64,000 nt of DNA from Pseudomonas leptonychotis (GCF_004920405.1 NZ_RFLV01000001.1:744001-808000), one strand, 5' to 3'. Positions 42,402-51,503 are shown, numbered from the stretch's first letter. Program-made: numbers and translations. The notes: a model not told the origin generated them from the sequence alone.

Positions 42402-43310
42402 ATGGATGTGCTGCCTCAGCACGCACGACTGATGCGACTAGCCACGGTCGCCGCACTCGCGGTGGCCTTGTGTTTGGTGCTAGCAAAAGCCATCGCCTGG
42501 TGGCTGAGCGGCTCGGTCAGCCTGCTGGCGGGGCTCACCGACTCACTGCTCGACAGCGCCGCGTCGCTGCTCAACCTGCTCGCGGTGCACTACGCTTTGC
42601 GCCCGGCTGACGAGGATCACCGTTACGGCCATGGCAAAGCCGAAGCCCTTGCAGGCCTAGGCCAGGCACTGTTTATTGGTGCCAGCGCCCTGTTAGTGGG
42701 TAGCCACGCCATCGATCGTCTACTGCACCCCGAGCCGATTGGCGCACCCGCGTTGGGTATTGCGGTGATGCTGCTGTCACTGGCCGTGACCATTGCCCTG
42801 CTGCGGTTTCAGGGTCATGTGGTGAAGCTAACCGGCTCCACGGCGATTCGCGCCGACTCGCTGCACTACCGTTCGGACCTGCTGCTCAACAGCAGCATCC
42901 TCCTCGCGCTGCTGCTGGCCAGTTACGGCTGGCCGCAACTGGACGCCATCTTTGGCATCGGCATTGCGTTTTATATCTTCTGGAGCGCCATCAACATCGT
43001 CCGTGAAGCCGCGACCGTGTTGATGGATCAAGAACTCGACCCACAGATCAGCACACAGATGCACAGCCTGGCCTGCGCCGTGCCCGGCGTGTTGGGTGTG
43101 CATGACTTACGCACGCGGCTGTCCGGCACCCACTGGTTCGTACAACTGCATGTGGAGCTGCCGGGAGAGCTGCGCCTGCTGGAGGCGCACGGGTTGTGTG
43201 AACAGGTAGAGGCCGCAATTCGCAGTGAATTTCCGCGCGCCGAAGTGTTGGTGCATGCCGACCCCTGCAGCGTGGCCGACCACACTGCAGCCACTCAAAA
43301 GGGCCATTAG
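42402..43310 (+). CDS. fieF: Cation diffusion facilitator (FieF-like)
   Basis: 302 residues with six predicted membrane segments and a cytoplasmic C-terminal domain. The metal site is visible as GLTDSLLDSAASL in TM2 (Asp-x3-Asp) and SLHYRSDLLLNSS in TM5 (His-x3-Asp), and RYGHGKAEALAGL follows TM2. The family exports divalent metals (Fe2+, Zn2+ and others) by proton antiport; substrate cannot be fixed from sequence. The C-terminal domain ends with AEVLVHADPCSVADH. A bidirectional terminator follows. Confidence 0.92.
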   Translation: MDVLPQHARLMRLATVAALAVALCLVLAKAIAWWLSGSVSLLAGLTDSLLDSAASLLNLLAVHYALRPADEDHRYGHGKAEALAGLGQALFIGASALLVGSHAIDRLLHPEPIGAPALGIAVMLLSLAVTIALLRFQGHVVKLTGSTAIRADSLHYRSDLLLNSSILLALLLASYGWPQLDAIFGIGIAFYIFWSAINIVREAATVLMDQELDPQISTQMHSLACAVPGVLGVHDLRTRLSGTHWFVQLHVELPGELRLLEAHGLCEQVEAAIRSEFPRAEVLVHADPCSVADHTAATQKGH

Positions 43311-43318
43311 CCGGCAAC

Positions 43319-43350
43319 AAAAAAGGGAAGCCTGCAGGCTTCCCTTTTTT
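43319..43350. terminator. Bidirectional terminator
   Basis: AAAAAAGGGAAGCC-TGCA-GGCTTCCCTTTTTT, a perfect stem with A and T runs on either side. It ends the cation-efflux gene and, in the other direction, the structured element or small gene at 43360-43557. Confidence 0.95.
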
Positions 43351-43359
43351 GCGTGTCCT

Positions 43360-43557
43360 TCATTCTGGCGATGGTAGCGCCTTTTCTTCGCCCGCCTGGT
43401 TGGGCAGTGCGGACCCGGGGGCCGTGACGATCCGGTGGGATCGGCGGCGACCGTTCGCCTGATTGGGCGAAGCAGCTGGACGTGTCGTCCGGGCCTTGAA
43501 ACTGAGGTAAAGCTTACGCCCGCCGGCGCAGTGAAAGATTGCGAACATTGCTGACAT
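43360..43557 (-). CDS. Possible small gene or structured RNA element
   Basis: A minus-strand frame of 65 codons (from ATG at 43557; a GTG at 43566 and an ATG at 43548 are alternatives) reads MSAMFAIFHCAGGRKLYLSF and later contains two PNQA repeats. The same DNA holds four short hairpins in a row (43478-43490, 43454-43471, 43428-43443, 43390-43405) and ends in the 43319-43350 terminator, 10 bases after the stop. A hypothetical gene at this location is remembered from P. aeruginosa. Whether the product is peptide or RNA is unresolved. Confidence 0.4.
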   Translation of the reverse strand: MSAMFAIFHCAGGRKLYLSFKARTTRPAASPNQANGRRRSHRIVTAPGSALPNQAGEEKALPSPE

Positions 43558-43620
43558 ACCTAGCACTTGCGCAATTAATCACCATAAGCGCATCATCCAG
43601 AACAATAAAACAACGAAAGC

Positions 43621-44109
43621 ATGACAAAGATGAACAGACTTGATCGGTACGACCTGAATATCCTCGCCGAATTGCAGCGCGACGCCACCCTGTCCAACCA
43701 GGACCTGGCCGAACGCATCGGCCTGTCGCCCTCGCCCTGCTCGCGCCGAGTCAAACAGCTGGAGGACGACGGCTATATCCTCGGCCAGGTCGCCCTGCTC
43801 GACCGCAAGCAGCTTGGATTGACGCTGACAGCCTACGTACTGATCGGTATGGACAAGCACACCCCGGAACGCTTCGAGCATTTTCAGGAAGAGATCCGCA
43901 AATGCCCGCAAGTGCTCGAATGCTGCCTGGTCACCGGGATGGACGCGGACTATCAACTCAAAGTGGTGGTGCCAGATATGGATCACTATCAAAAACTGCT
44001 GTTGGGCACCCTGACCCGTATCGAAGGGGTTTCCAGCGTGCGCTCCAGCTTTGTGTTGCAGCAGATCCTCTCCAGCACCCAGTTGCCGCTGCAGCATCTG
44101 CGCGGCTGA
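43621..44109 (+). CDS. Lrp/AsnC family transcriptional regulator
   Basis: 162 residues. The N-terminal winged helix-turn-helix is LDRYDLNILAELQRDATLSN followed by IGLSPSPCSRRVKQLEDDGYI, and the RAM effector domain starts at about GLTLTAYVLIGMDKHTP with the VTGMDADYQLKVVVPDMDHY turn. Members respond to amino acids. ATG codons at 43621 and 43630 are both possible starts. The adjacent genes give no hint of the target operon. Confidence 0.93.
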   Translation: MTKMNRLDRYDLNILAELQRDATLSNQDLAERIGLSPSPCSRRVKQLEDDGYILGQVALLDRKQLGLTLTAYVLIGMDKHTPERFEHFQEEIRKCPQVLECCLVTGMDADYQLKVVVPDMDHYQKLLLGTLTRIEGVSSVRSSFVLQQILSSTQLPLQHLRG

Positions 44110-44254
44110 TCGCCGCACCTTGGCCCTGGTCGGCTGGCAGCGCGGCCGATGGTGCGTATAATCGCGCCCTCTGTGACGGCGACCGCGATTCCACACGCCG
44201 CCGCACAGCGATTGTCGGCACCCAGCCGAGCACCTGCAGGTTCACGAGGCCCGA

Positions 44255-44473
44255 ATGGAAACCGAACAGTTCGAATCCCTGATGATGTACGCGCTGGTCG
44301 GCGGGCTCATGGTGTTTATGTTCTTCATCATCTGGGACCTGGCGAAAACCTCCAAGGCCGGCCGCATGGGCACCGCGATCCTGTTCCTCGGTCTGGGCCT
44401 GTGCCTGTTCGCCTTCCTGGCTAAGCCGATCATCACCTACATTATCGAAGCGAGTCGCGGCATCCACGGCTAG
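44255..44473 (+). CDS. DUF2788 family small membrane protein
   Basis: 72 residues with two hydrophobic segments (about 12-32 and 40-63) flanking the short loop DLAKTSKAGRMGT. The start METEQFESLMMYALVGGLM matches the DUF2788 group as I know it in Pseudomonas. Function unknown; inner-membrane location inferred. GAGGCCCGA precedes the ATG. Confidence 0.85.
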   Translation: METEQFESLMMYALVGGLMVFMFFIIWDLAKTSKAGRMGTAILFLGLGLCLFAFLAKPIITYIIEASRGIHG

Positions 44474-44558
44474 AAAGCGGCCCTGCTCCGAATACTGTAC
44501 GTCTAGTCGCATCCAACCGCGCTAGAATGCGGCTTTCCGCCGTTTCTCAGGAGTATTC

Positions 44559-44951
44559 ATGTCCACCGCCGACCGGGTGATGCAGAGCTATGGCCGCTGC
44601 TGCGCCAGCCCAGACTTTTTCGACAGTTTTTACCGGCACTTCCTCGCCAGCTCACCTGAGGTGCGCGAGAAGTTCGCCAATACCGAGATGAACGGACAAA
44701 AGCTGCTCTTGCGCCAGGGCATCCTCAACTTGGTGATGCATGCGCGCGGCATGCCCGACACCAAGTTGCGCGCCCTAGGCTGCAGCCATTCCCGCGCCGC
44801 TATGGATATTCGTCCTGAGCTTTACGTCCTGTGGCAACAAGCGCTGCTGCAGACCATCGGCGAGCATGATCAGCAGTACTGCAACGAAACCCGCAACGCC
44901 TGGAATGAAGTGTTGGATAAAGGCATCGCGGTTATCAAAGCCGGCTACTGA
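44559..44951 (+). CDS. Globin-like haem protein
   Basis: 130 residues, all helical. The proximal haem ligand candidate is His77 (GCSHSRAAMDI), with Gln47 at the distal position after the helix ending FANTEMNGQ. FYRHFLASSPEVREKF resembles helix B-C of single-domain globins. The family binds O2, NO or similar; a sensory output domain is absent. An AGGAG ribosome site lies upstream and the stop abuts the convergent rluE stop. Confidence 0.85.
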   Translation: MSTADRVMQSYGRCCASPDFFDSFYRHFLASSPEVREKFANTEMNGQKLLLRQGILNLVMHARGMPDTKLRALGCSHSRAAMDIRPELYVLWQQALLQTIGEHDQQYCNETRNAWNEVLDKGIAVIKAGY

Positions 44952-45584
44952 TCAATCCAGCCGCGGCGGTAATTCACGCCACTGCCCCGGCTGCAAATCA
45001 TCCAGACTGAACGGGCCGATACGCACCCGCACCAGGCGCAGCGTCGGCAGGCCAACCGCCGCAGTCATGCGCCGCACCTGACGGTTGCGCCCCTCACGAA
45101 TCACCAACTCCAGCCAGGCCGTCGGGATGCTTTTGCGAAAGCGTACCGGCGGGTTGCGATCCCACAACTGCGGCTCATCTAACAGACGCGCTTCAGCCGG
45201 CAAGGTCGGGCCGTCATTCAATTGCACACCCTCACGCAGCTGCTGCAGCTGCGCTTCGCTCGGCTCGCCCTCGACCTGCACCCAATAGGTTTTCGCCAGC
45301 TTGTGCTTGGGGTCGGCGATGCGCGCCTGCAGGCCGCCGTCGTTGGTCAGCAGCAGCAGGCCTTCGCTGTCACGATCCAGGCGGCCAGCCGGATAAACAC
45401 CGGGCACATCGATAAAGTCCTTGAGGGTGGCACGACCCTGCTCGTCGTTGAACTGGGTCAGCACGTCGAAGGGCTTGTTCAGCAGAAGCAAGCGCGGCTC
45501 GGCAGGTGGCGCCTTAGCCACCCGACGCACAGCAGGCTTGCCGGCGGGACGGCGCGGAGAATCGGGGCGAGGCGGACGCGGCAT
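44952..45584 (-). CDS. rluE: 23S rRNA pseudouridine(2457) synthase RluE-like
   Basis: 210 residues from the ATG at 45584; an in-frame TTG at 45608 is less likely. A Pro/Arg-rich tail is followed by [13 protein letters not shown] and the catalytic segment [23 protein letters not shown], where the Asp of GRLDRDSEG is the nucleophile. [18 protein letters not shown] near the C-terminus is also conserved. The size, lack of an S4 domain and these motifs fit RluE, which modifies 23S rRNA position 2457. Converges with the globin gene. Confidence 0.92.
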   Translation of the reverse strand: MPRPPRPDSPRRPAGKPAVRRVAKAPPAEPRLLLLNKPFDVLTQFNDEQGRATLKDFIDVPGVYPAGRLDRDSEGLLLLTNDGGLQARIADPKHKLAKTYWVQVEGEPSEAQLQQLREGVQLNDGPTLPAEARLLDEPQLWDRNPPVRFRKSIPTAWLELVIREGRNRQVRRMTAAVGLPTLRLVRVRIGPFSLDDLQPGQWRELPPRLD

Positions 45585-45726
45585 AGGTAATCCAGGTGAA
45601 CCGTACAAGGTGGCCAGTGTAACCGAGGCCGCCGTGCAACCATCAGCCAGGCTTATGCAGGCGCATTTTCACGGCCGACAGGGCTATGCTGGCCAGGTCC
45701 TGTTCACCGCACCGAGGCTTATTGTC

Positions 45727-46761
45727 ATGAGTTTGTCCGAATCCATCGTTGACACCTTTACCGGCTGGGCCGCCAAGGCCCCTGGCGCGCCCCTCGAACC
45801 GCACAGCTATGACCCGGGTCCGCTGGGTGCCGAGGAGGTTGAGGTGGCCGTGGAGTACTGCGGCATCTGTCACTCCGACCAGTCGATGATCGACAACGAA
45901 TGGGGCAATGCGCGCTACCCCTTTATTCCCGGCCATGAAGTGGTGGGCACCATCGTGCGTCTCGGTGAGCAGGCGCGCGGCCTCAAGCTCGGTCAGCGCG
46001 TCGGTATCGGCTGGTACAAGGGCAGCTGCATGCATTGCGGCTCCTGCATGGAAGGCTCGCACAACCTCTGCCGCACAGTGAAACCAACCATTGTTGGTAG
46101 CAACGGTGGCTTCGCTGACCGCCTGCGCAGCCACTGGGCCTGGGCCGTGGCGCTGCCTGACGGCCTTGACCCGGCATTGGTTGGCCCGCTGTTCTGTGCC
46201 GGCTCCACCGTGTTCAGCCCGCTGCTGGAATTCAACGTCAAACCGACCGACAAAGTCGGCGTGGTTGGCATTGGCGGCCTCGGCCATCTGGCGCTGCGCT
46301 TCCTCAATGCCTGGGGCTGCGATGTCACCGCCTTCACCTCATCGCTGAGCAAGCAGGACGAAGCCAAAAGCCTGGGCGCGCACAAGGTAGTCGCCTCCAC
46401 CGACAGCGCAGCAATGAAGGCGATTGCCGGCAGCCTGGATTTCCTGCTGGTCACCGCCAGCGCTGACCTGGACTGGAATGCCCTGCTCGGCACCCTGAAA
46501 GGTAAAGGCCGCCTGCATTTTGTTGGTATCGTGCCGAGCGCCATTCCCGTGCACGTGTTCAGCTTGATCCCACAGCAGAAAACCCTGTCCGGCTCGCCCG
46601 TCGGCTCGCCAGCGAGCATGGCAACCATGCTCGAATTTTGCGCCCGCCATCAGATTCTGCCGCAGGTTGAGCACTTCCCGATGAGCAAGGTTAACGACGC
46701 CATCGACCACCTGCGCGCCGGTAAAGCGCGCTACCGCGTGGTGCTCGACGCCAGCAAGTGA
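45727..46761 (+). CDS. Zinc-dependent alcohol dehydrogenase / aldehyde reductase
   Basis: 344 residues from the ATG at 45727 (the frame is open further upstream inside the rluE leader). The catalytic zinc site lies in CGICHSDQSMIDNEW and PFIPGHEVVG, the structural zinc site in GSCMHCGSCMEGSHNLC, and the cofactor site is GVVGIGGLGHLALRFL. The group resembles NADPH-dependent aldehyde reductases such as Ahr. Physiological substrate unknown. A strong terminator follows the stop. Confidence 0.93.
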   Translation: MSLSESIVDTFTGWAAKAPGAPLEPHSYDPGPLGAEEVEVAVEYCGICHSDQSMIDNEWGNARYPFIPGHEVVGTIVRLGEQARGLKLGQRVGIGWYKGSCMHCGSCMEGSHNLCRTVKPTIVGSNGGFADRLRSHWAWAVALPDGLDPALVGPLFCAGSTVFSPLLEFNVKPTDKVGVVGIGGLGHLALRFLNAWGCDVTAFTSSLSKQDEAKSLGAHKVVASTDSAAMKAIAGSLDFLLVTASADLDWNALLGTLKGKGRLHFVGIVPSAIPVHVFSLIPQQKTLSGSPVGSPASMATMLEFCARHQILPQVEHFPMSKVNDAIDHLRAGKARYRVVLDASK

Positions 46762-46766
46762 CAGCA

Positions 46767-46800
46767 GGGGCAAATCAGTCGCATGATTTGCCCCTTTTTT
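46767..46800 (+). terminator. Rho-independent terminator
   Basis: GGGGCAAATCA-GTCGCA-TGATTTGCCCC followed by six T, 5 bases after the dehydrogenase stop. Confidence 0.93.
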
Positions 46801-46820
46801 CACTGCTTCATGAGCCACAC

Positions 46821-47282
46821 ATGCCACACCAGATCGAAACACCCAGCACCATCGACTTCCCGCGCCTGCTTGAAGTGTGGGAGGCGGCAGTACGCGCGAC
46901 CCATGATTTTCTCGAAGAGCACGATATTCAGCTGCTCAAACCCTTACTGATCGAGCAGTATTTCCCTCAGGTTCAGCTCAGCTGCATCCGTGGCGAAGCT
47001 GGCAAGATCAGCGGCTTTCTCGGCCACGCCGAGGGCAAGGTTGAGATGCTCTTCGTTGACCCACAGGACCACAGCACGGGTGTTGGTCGCGCCCTGCTCA
47101 GTAACGCGGTGACGCGCCTCGGTGCAACCCAGGTCGACGTCAATGAACAGAACCCCAAGGCGCTGGGCTTCTACCTGAGCCAGGGCTTCGTGGTAGAAGG
47201 CCGCTCACCACTGGATGGCGGCGGGCGGCCCTTTCCGATTCTGCACCTGCGCCTCTACCCAGCCGTGCAATGCCCGACCTGA
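46821..47282 (+). CDS. GNAT-family acetyltransferase
   Basis: 153 residues from the ATG at 46821 (MPHQIETPSTIDFPRLL); the longer open frame starts inside the upstream terminator. The acetyl-CoA loop is seen at LFVDPQDHSTGVGRALLSNA (V-G-R variant of Q/R-x-x-G-x-G/A) and the C-terminal NPKALGFYLSQGFVVEGRS is typical. Related to YjaB-type small acetyltransferases. Substrate unknown. It converges with the exported deiminase gene, whose stop is 10 bases away. Confidence 0.88.
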   Translation: MPHQIETPSTIDFPRLLEVWEAAVRATHDFLEEHDIQLLKPLLIEQYFPQVQLSCIRGEAGKISGFLGHAEGKVEMLFVDPQDHSTGVGRALLSNAVTRLGATQVDVNEQNPKALGFYLSQGFVVEGRSPLDGGGRPFPILHLRLYPAVQCPT

Positions 47283-47291
47283 GCTAATACA

Positions 47292-48404
47292 TCACAGGCG
47301 CGGCATGTGCTTGGTCACACAGTGAATACCACCACCGCCGCCGGCAATTGGATCGATATTGACCTGCACAATGGCGCGCCCCGGATAAAGCCGGGCCAGC
47401 AGATTTTTGCAGTACTTATCCGCAGCCGTGTCGCCGAACTGCGGGGCGATCACCGCACCATTGATCGGCAGATAGTTGATGTAGCCGGAGGCAAAGTCCG
47501 GGTTGTTGCTGCTGTATACGTTGCTACGCGGTTTCAGGGGTGGCGGCAGGGTGTGTACGGTCAGCGTGCGCCCATCGGCATCGGTGGCCGCCTTGAGGAT
47601 TTCTAGGTGGGTGCGCGTCACGGCGTAATCATAGGACGCGGGATCATTGTCCAGGTTGGCGATGACCACACCGGGCTCGACGAAGCGGGCATAGAAGTCG
47701 ACGTGAGCGTCGGTGATGTCCTTGCCCTTGATGCCTGGCAGCCAGATGATCTTGCTTAAGCCGAGGCTGGCTTTCAGCTCGGTTTCGATCTGCGCGCGGC
47801 TCATGCCCGGGTTGCGGTTGCTGTTGACCCAGCAGCTCTCCGTCATGATTGCCGTGCCGTGACCATCCACCTCAATACCGCCACCCTCGCCCGTGAGCAT
47901 GCTGCTGATGTAAGTCGCATAGGTTTCGTAGCTGAGACTATCGGCGACCTGGGTATCGCTGCTCGCTGCTTGCTTGCCGCCCCAACCATTGAAGTTGAAG
48001 TCGACCAGGCCGCGTCCGCCCTGGCCATCGACCACAAAGCAACCGCCGTAGTCGCGCATCCAGATGTCATCCAACGGCATGGTCAGGAACGTGACGTTGC
48101 GGGTACCGCATTTCTGCTTGGCCAGCCCCAGCTGATTAGCACGGCACAACACGGTTACCGGCTGGTACTTGGCGATGGTTTTGGCCAGTAGGGCCACGGT
48201 GTTGTTCACTGCTGTGGCCCAGTCATCCCAGATCGACGCCGAAGCAGCGAAGGCCAGAAATACCCGTTCTTGCGGGCCATGCTCATCTGGCATGTACCAA
48301 CTGTTGCCCAGCGCAGCACGAACCCGGGGGGCGTTCACACCCAGGCCTAGAGATGCAACCGCGCCCAGGCTCAGGTGTTTGATGAAATCACGACGTGTCG
48401 ACAT
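47292..48404 (-). CDS. Tat-exported agmatine-deiminase-like protein
   Basis: 370 residues. A twin-arginine signal, TRRDFIKHLSLGAVA, precedes a guanidino-group-modifying fold of the agmatine deiminase / bacterial peptidylarginine deiminase family. Expected active-site elements are present: WMRDYGGCFV, DAHVDFYARFV with His and Asp, and GGGIHCVTK with the nucleophile candidate Cys362 close to the C-terminus. Export to the periplasm is inferred. It is last in the aguA-aguB-binding-protein operon, 26 bases after the binding-protein gene, so periplasmic hydrolysis of agmatine or a relative is a plausible but unproven role. Confidence 0.85.
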   Translation of the reverse strand: MSTRRDFIKHLSLGAVASLGLGVNAPRVRAALGNSWYMPDEHGPQERVFLAFAASASIWDDWATAVNNTVALLAKTIAKYQPVTVLCRANQLGLAKQKCGTRNVTFLTMPLDDIWMRDYGGCFVVDGQGGRGLVDFNFNGWGGKQAASSDTQVADSLSYETYATYISSMLTGEGGGIEVDGHGTAIMTESCWVNSNRNPGMSRAQIETELKASLGLSKIIWLPGIKGKDITDAHVDFYARFVEPGVVIANLDNDPASYDYAVTRTHLEILKAATDADGRTLTVHTLPPPLKPRSNVYSSNNPDFASGYINYLPINGAVIAPQFGDTAADKYCKNLLARLYPGRAIVQVNIDPIAGGGGGIHCVTKHMPRL

Positions 48405-48430
48405 ATGCGTGCCCCTCGGAAATGGGTGGT

Positions 48431-49534
48431 TCAGTTACTGGAGGTGGTTTTAAAAGTGGTCCACGCCCGCATGCGCGCACGCATGTCGCGCTGCGGGATG
48501 TCCTTGCCGGGGATTAGCCGCGCATAAGCGGCTTCATCAACGTAGATATCCGGGTTGTTGCGCATGTCCGCATCGACCAGCGGCCTGGCCTTGGCACTGG
48601 ACGTCGGGTAACCGGTGAAGTTGCTGATTGCTGCCATGTTCGCCGGACGCATCACGAAGTTGATAAAGGCGTAGGCGTACTCTGGGTGACGGGCATCGGC
48701 CGGGATGGCCATGGTGTCCATCCACACCGTGGTGCCTTCACGCGGGATGCGGTACTGGAAGTCCATCGATTTTCCAGCAGCGCTGGCCGTGCGCTGGGCC
48801 TGGGTGACATCACCGCTGTAGCCAAGTGACAGACACAGATCACCATTGACCAGATCAGTAACTGGCTGCGACTGGAACTTGCGAATATAGGGTTTGATCG
48901 ACGCCAGTAGCTCGCTGGCAGCCTTGAGGTCAGCAGGCTCAGCGCTACGAGGCGAACGGCCTAAGTAGTTGAGCACCACGGCCAGCACTTCGTCCGGTGA
49001 GTCGATCATGGAAATACCGCAATCGGCGAACTTGGCCGCGTTCTCCGGTTTGAACAGCAGGTCGAGACTGCTTACCGGGGCATTGGCCAGACGCTTGTTG
49101 ATCGCTGCTGCGTTGTAGGTGATGCCAATGCTGCCCCAGGTGTACGGCACTGTGGTGTGCCGCGAATAGGGATACTGGGTCTGCAGGTTGCGCAGCCCTG
49201 GCTCGATATCCGCCAGGTGCTCAAGCTTCTCGGACTCCAGCTTTTGTAGCGCGCCTGCGCGCATGAGACGCTCGGCCACGGTGTCACCCGGGAAGATCAG
49301 GTCGTAGCCGCTATTGCCCGACAACATCTTGGCCTCTAGCGTCTCGCTGCCCTCCATGACGTCATAGATCACCCGGATCCCGGTTTCCTCGGTGAAATTG
49401 GCCAGCGTGTCTTCGGCGAAATAATCCGCCCAGTTATACAGACGCAGAATCTTGGCCTCATCCTTGGCGTGCGCCTGGGCGCAGCCAAACGCAAGTCCCA
49501 GAGAAGCGAGCAACAGCGGTTTGCTAAGGTTCAT
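48431..49534 (-). CDS. Polyamine ABC-type periplasmic binding protein
   Basis: 367 residues with a signal peptide (MNLSKPLLLASLGLAFGCAQA). The sequence KILRLYNWADYFAEDTLANF, followed by GIRVIYDVMEGSETLEAKML and DLIFPGDTVAERLM, is the standard start of PotD/PotF/SpuD-like polyamine binders. No permease or ATPase gene is nearby in the window, so uptake would depend on components elsewhere. It overlaps aguB by 4 bases and precedes the exported deiminase, placing an agmatine or putrescine ligand as the best guess. Confidence 0.9.
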   Translation of the reverse strand: MNLSKPLLLASLGLAFGCAQAHAKDEAKILRLYNWADYFAEDTLANFTEETGIRVIYDVMEGSETLEAKMLSGNSGYDLIFPGDTVAERLMRAGALQKLESEKLEHLADIEPGLRNLQTQYPYSRHTTVPYTWGSIGITYNAAAINKRLANAPVSSLDLLFKPENAAKFADCGISMIDSPDEVLAVVLNYLGRSPRSAEPADLKAASELLASIKPYIRKFQSQPVTDLVNGDLCLSLGYSGDVTQAQRTASAAGKSMDFQYRIPREGTTVWMDTMAIPADARHPEYAYAFINFVMRPANMAAISNFTGYPTSSAKARPLVDADMRNNPDIYVDEAAYARLIPGKDIPQRDMRARMRAWTTFKTTSSN

Positions 49535-50445
49535 AGCCGAACGCCTCGATCATTCCAATGCACATGGGTGTTGCTGCCATCCAGCCCCAGCAGCGGCCCA
49601 TACATTTCTGGGCGGCGATCCCGGTAGATGCCCCAGCTCAGGCGCTCCTCACGCATGACTGCCAGATCCAGCTCGCGCACCAATACGCCGCTACTGTCGC
49701 GGTCGGCCTCAGCCAACAACTGGCCCTTGTGATCGGTGATAAAGGACGAACCGTAGAAGCTCATCTGCAGCGCCGGGTCCGTGCTGGCCACTTCTTGGCC
49801 GACACGGTTGGCGGCTACCACCGGCAGGATGTTGGCGGCGGCATGGCCGCGCTGCGTGAGCTGCCAGTGGTCACGCGAATCCAGCGCTGCGGCGCCCGGC
49901 TCAGAGCCGATAGCAGTGGGAAACAACAGCACCTCGGCACCCTGCAACGCCAGACAGCGTGCAGTTTCTGGAAACCACTGATCCCAGCAAATGGCTACGC
50001 CGATGCGCCCATAGGCGGTGTCCCAAACCCGGAAACCGGTGTCGCCAGGGCTGAAGTACTCCTTCTCCTGATAGCCGATAGCGTTGGGGATGTGGGTCTT
50101 GCGGTACACGCCAAGCAGGCGGCCATCGGCATCGGCCACGCTCAGCGAGTTGAAGTAGGCGTTGCCGGCCTTCTCGAACCAGCTCAGCGGCAATACCACG
50201 CCCAGCTCCTTGGCCAGGGCCGCAAAGCGCTTGAGCACGCGACTCTGGCCATACGCCTCAGCCAGCGCCAAATGTTTGTGATCTTGCTCGATGCAGAAGT
50301 ACGGGGTGGCAAACAGCTCCTGCAGCAGGATCAACTGAGCTCCTTTGGCCGCCGCTTCGCGTACCAGCTGCTCGGCTTGATCGAGGTTGTGCTCAAGGTC
50401 CCAGCTACAGGCGAACTGGGTGGTGGCAACCGTCAGCGTGCTCAT
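49531..50445 (-). CDS. aguB: N-carbamoylputrescine amidase
   Basis: 304 residues from the ATG at 50445, which overlaps the aguA stop. It is a nitrilase-fold amidase: Glu43 (LQELFATPY), Lys116 (VYRKTHIPN) and Cys153 (VAICWDQWFPE) make the catalytic triad. AguB hydrolyses N-carbamoylputrescine to putrescine, CO2 and ammonia, the second step of agmatine use. Adjacent aguA gives strong context. The ORF is open upstream to 50493, but within aguA. Confidence 0.96.
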   Translation of the reverse strand: MSTLTVATTQFACSWDLEHNLDQAEQLVREAAAKGAQLILLQELFATPYFCIEQDHKHLALAEAYGQSRVLKRFAALAKELGVVLPLSWFEKAGNAYFNSLSVADADGRLLGVYRKTHIPNAIGYQEKEYFSPGDTGFRVWDTAYGRIGVAICWDQWFPETARCLALQGAEVLLFPTAIGSEPGAAALDSRDHWQLTQRGHAAANILPVVAANRVGQEVASTDPALQMSFYGSSFITDHKGQLLAEADRDSSGVLVRELDLAVMREERLSWGIYRDRRPEMYGPLLGLDGSNTHVHWNDRGVRL

Positions 50446-51503
50446 CACTTCGCTCCTGGCAGCGGCCAGGCCGGCTGCTGCTGGGTGATGCAATGCACGC
50501 CGCCGCCGCCATGGGCCAGCTGATTGATCTGCACCGGCACCACTTCGCGACCCAGGAATGCCATGCGCAGGGTCGCGGCCGCTTCATCGTCGGCGGCGAT
50601 GCCATAGGCCGGCATGATGATCGCGCCATTGCAGATGTAGAAGTTGGTGTACGAGGCGCAGAACACCTCAGCCTCGCTGTCCACCGCAGCGCTGGCCTCG
50701 AACAGTTCGAGCATCTCGAACCTGCGCCCCCGGGCGTCGGTGGCCAGCTCCAGCGCCCGCCGATTCTCACGCACCACTTCGGCATACAGCGAAGACTGCT
50801 CACGGGTCGCGTCGACCAACAGCGCACCTGGCTTGGCGAAGGCGCACACGCCATCGACGTGGCCATCGGTCATGTCGCCGGTGACATAGTCCGGGTCGCC
50901 TGGCAGCCAGATGGTTTTCTTCACTCCGAGCAAGCGCGCGAAAACACCTTCCATCTCGGCTTTGCTCATGCCTGGATTGCGATTGGGGTTTAGCAGTACC
51001 GACTCAGTGGTGATCAGTGTGCCGTCGCCATCGACATGGATCGCGCCGCCCTCATTGCTCAACGAGGTGCCAAAGCACTCCAGACCGAGACCATTGAGGA
51101 CACGTCGGGCAAGCCCTTCGTCGAGGTCGTAATCGGACTTGCCGCCCCAGGCGTTGAAGCGCCAGCTGACCCCAGCCAGACCCAGTTGCGGGTGGCAGAT
51201 AAAGCTCGGCCCGGAGTCGCGGCACCAGCTGTCGTTGACGGCCAGCTCGATCAGCTCGACATTGCCCCCGCACAGCTCTCGTGCCCGTTCGATGGCCGAC
51301 GGGTCGACCACCAGCTTCACCGGCTCGAAGCGGGCGATGGCATTGACCACTCGGGCGAAATCCACCTGCACCTCGGCCAAGGTCACGCCCCAGGTCGACT
51401 CCCACAGCGACTGATTGTGCGGCCAAACCATCCAAGTGGCGGCGTGCGGCGCCCATTCGGCGGGCATCATCCAAGCGTTCTGCACGACTGCTTCATGCTG
51501 CAT
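50445..51503 (-). CDS. aguA: Agmatine deiminase
   Basis: 352 residues. AguA converts agmatine to N-carbamoylputrescine and ammonia. Active-site pieces are NDSWCRDSGPSFI, GDMTDGHVDGV with His and Asp, and GGGGVHCITQQQP with nucleophile Cys338. It is shorter at the N-terminus than some relatives but all motifs are present. It is the first gene of the operon aguA-aguB-binding protein-exported deiminase and is divergent from a LysR-type regulator across a gap with nested dyads. Confidence 0.96.
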   Translation of the reverse strand: MQHEAVVQNAWMMPAEWAPHAATWMVWPHNQSLWESTWGVTLAEVQVDFARVVNAIARFEPVKLVVDPSAIERARELCGGNVELIELAVNDSWCRDSGPSFICHPQLGLAGVSWRFNAWGGKSDYDLDEGLARRVLNGLGLECFGTSLSNEGGAIHVDGDGTLITTESVLLNPNRNPGMSKAEMEGVFARLLGVKKTIWLPGDPDYVTGDMTDGHVDGVCAFAKPGALLVDATREQSSLYAEVVRENRRALELATDARGRRFEMLELFEASAAVDSEAEVFCASYTNFYICNGAIIMPAYGIAADDEAAATLRMAFLGREVVPVQINQLAHGGGGVHCITQQQPAWPLPGAK

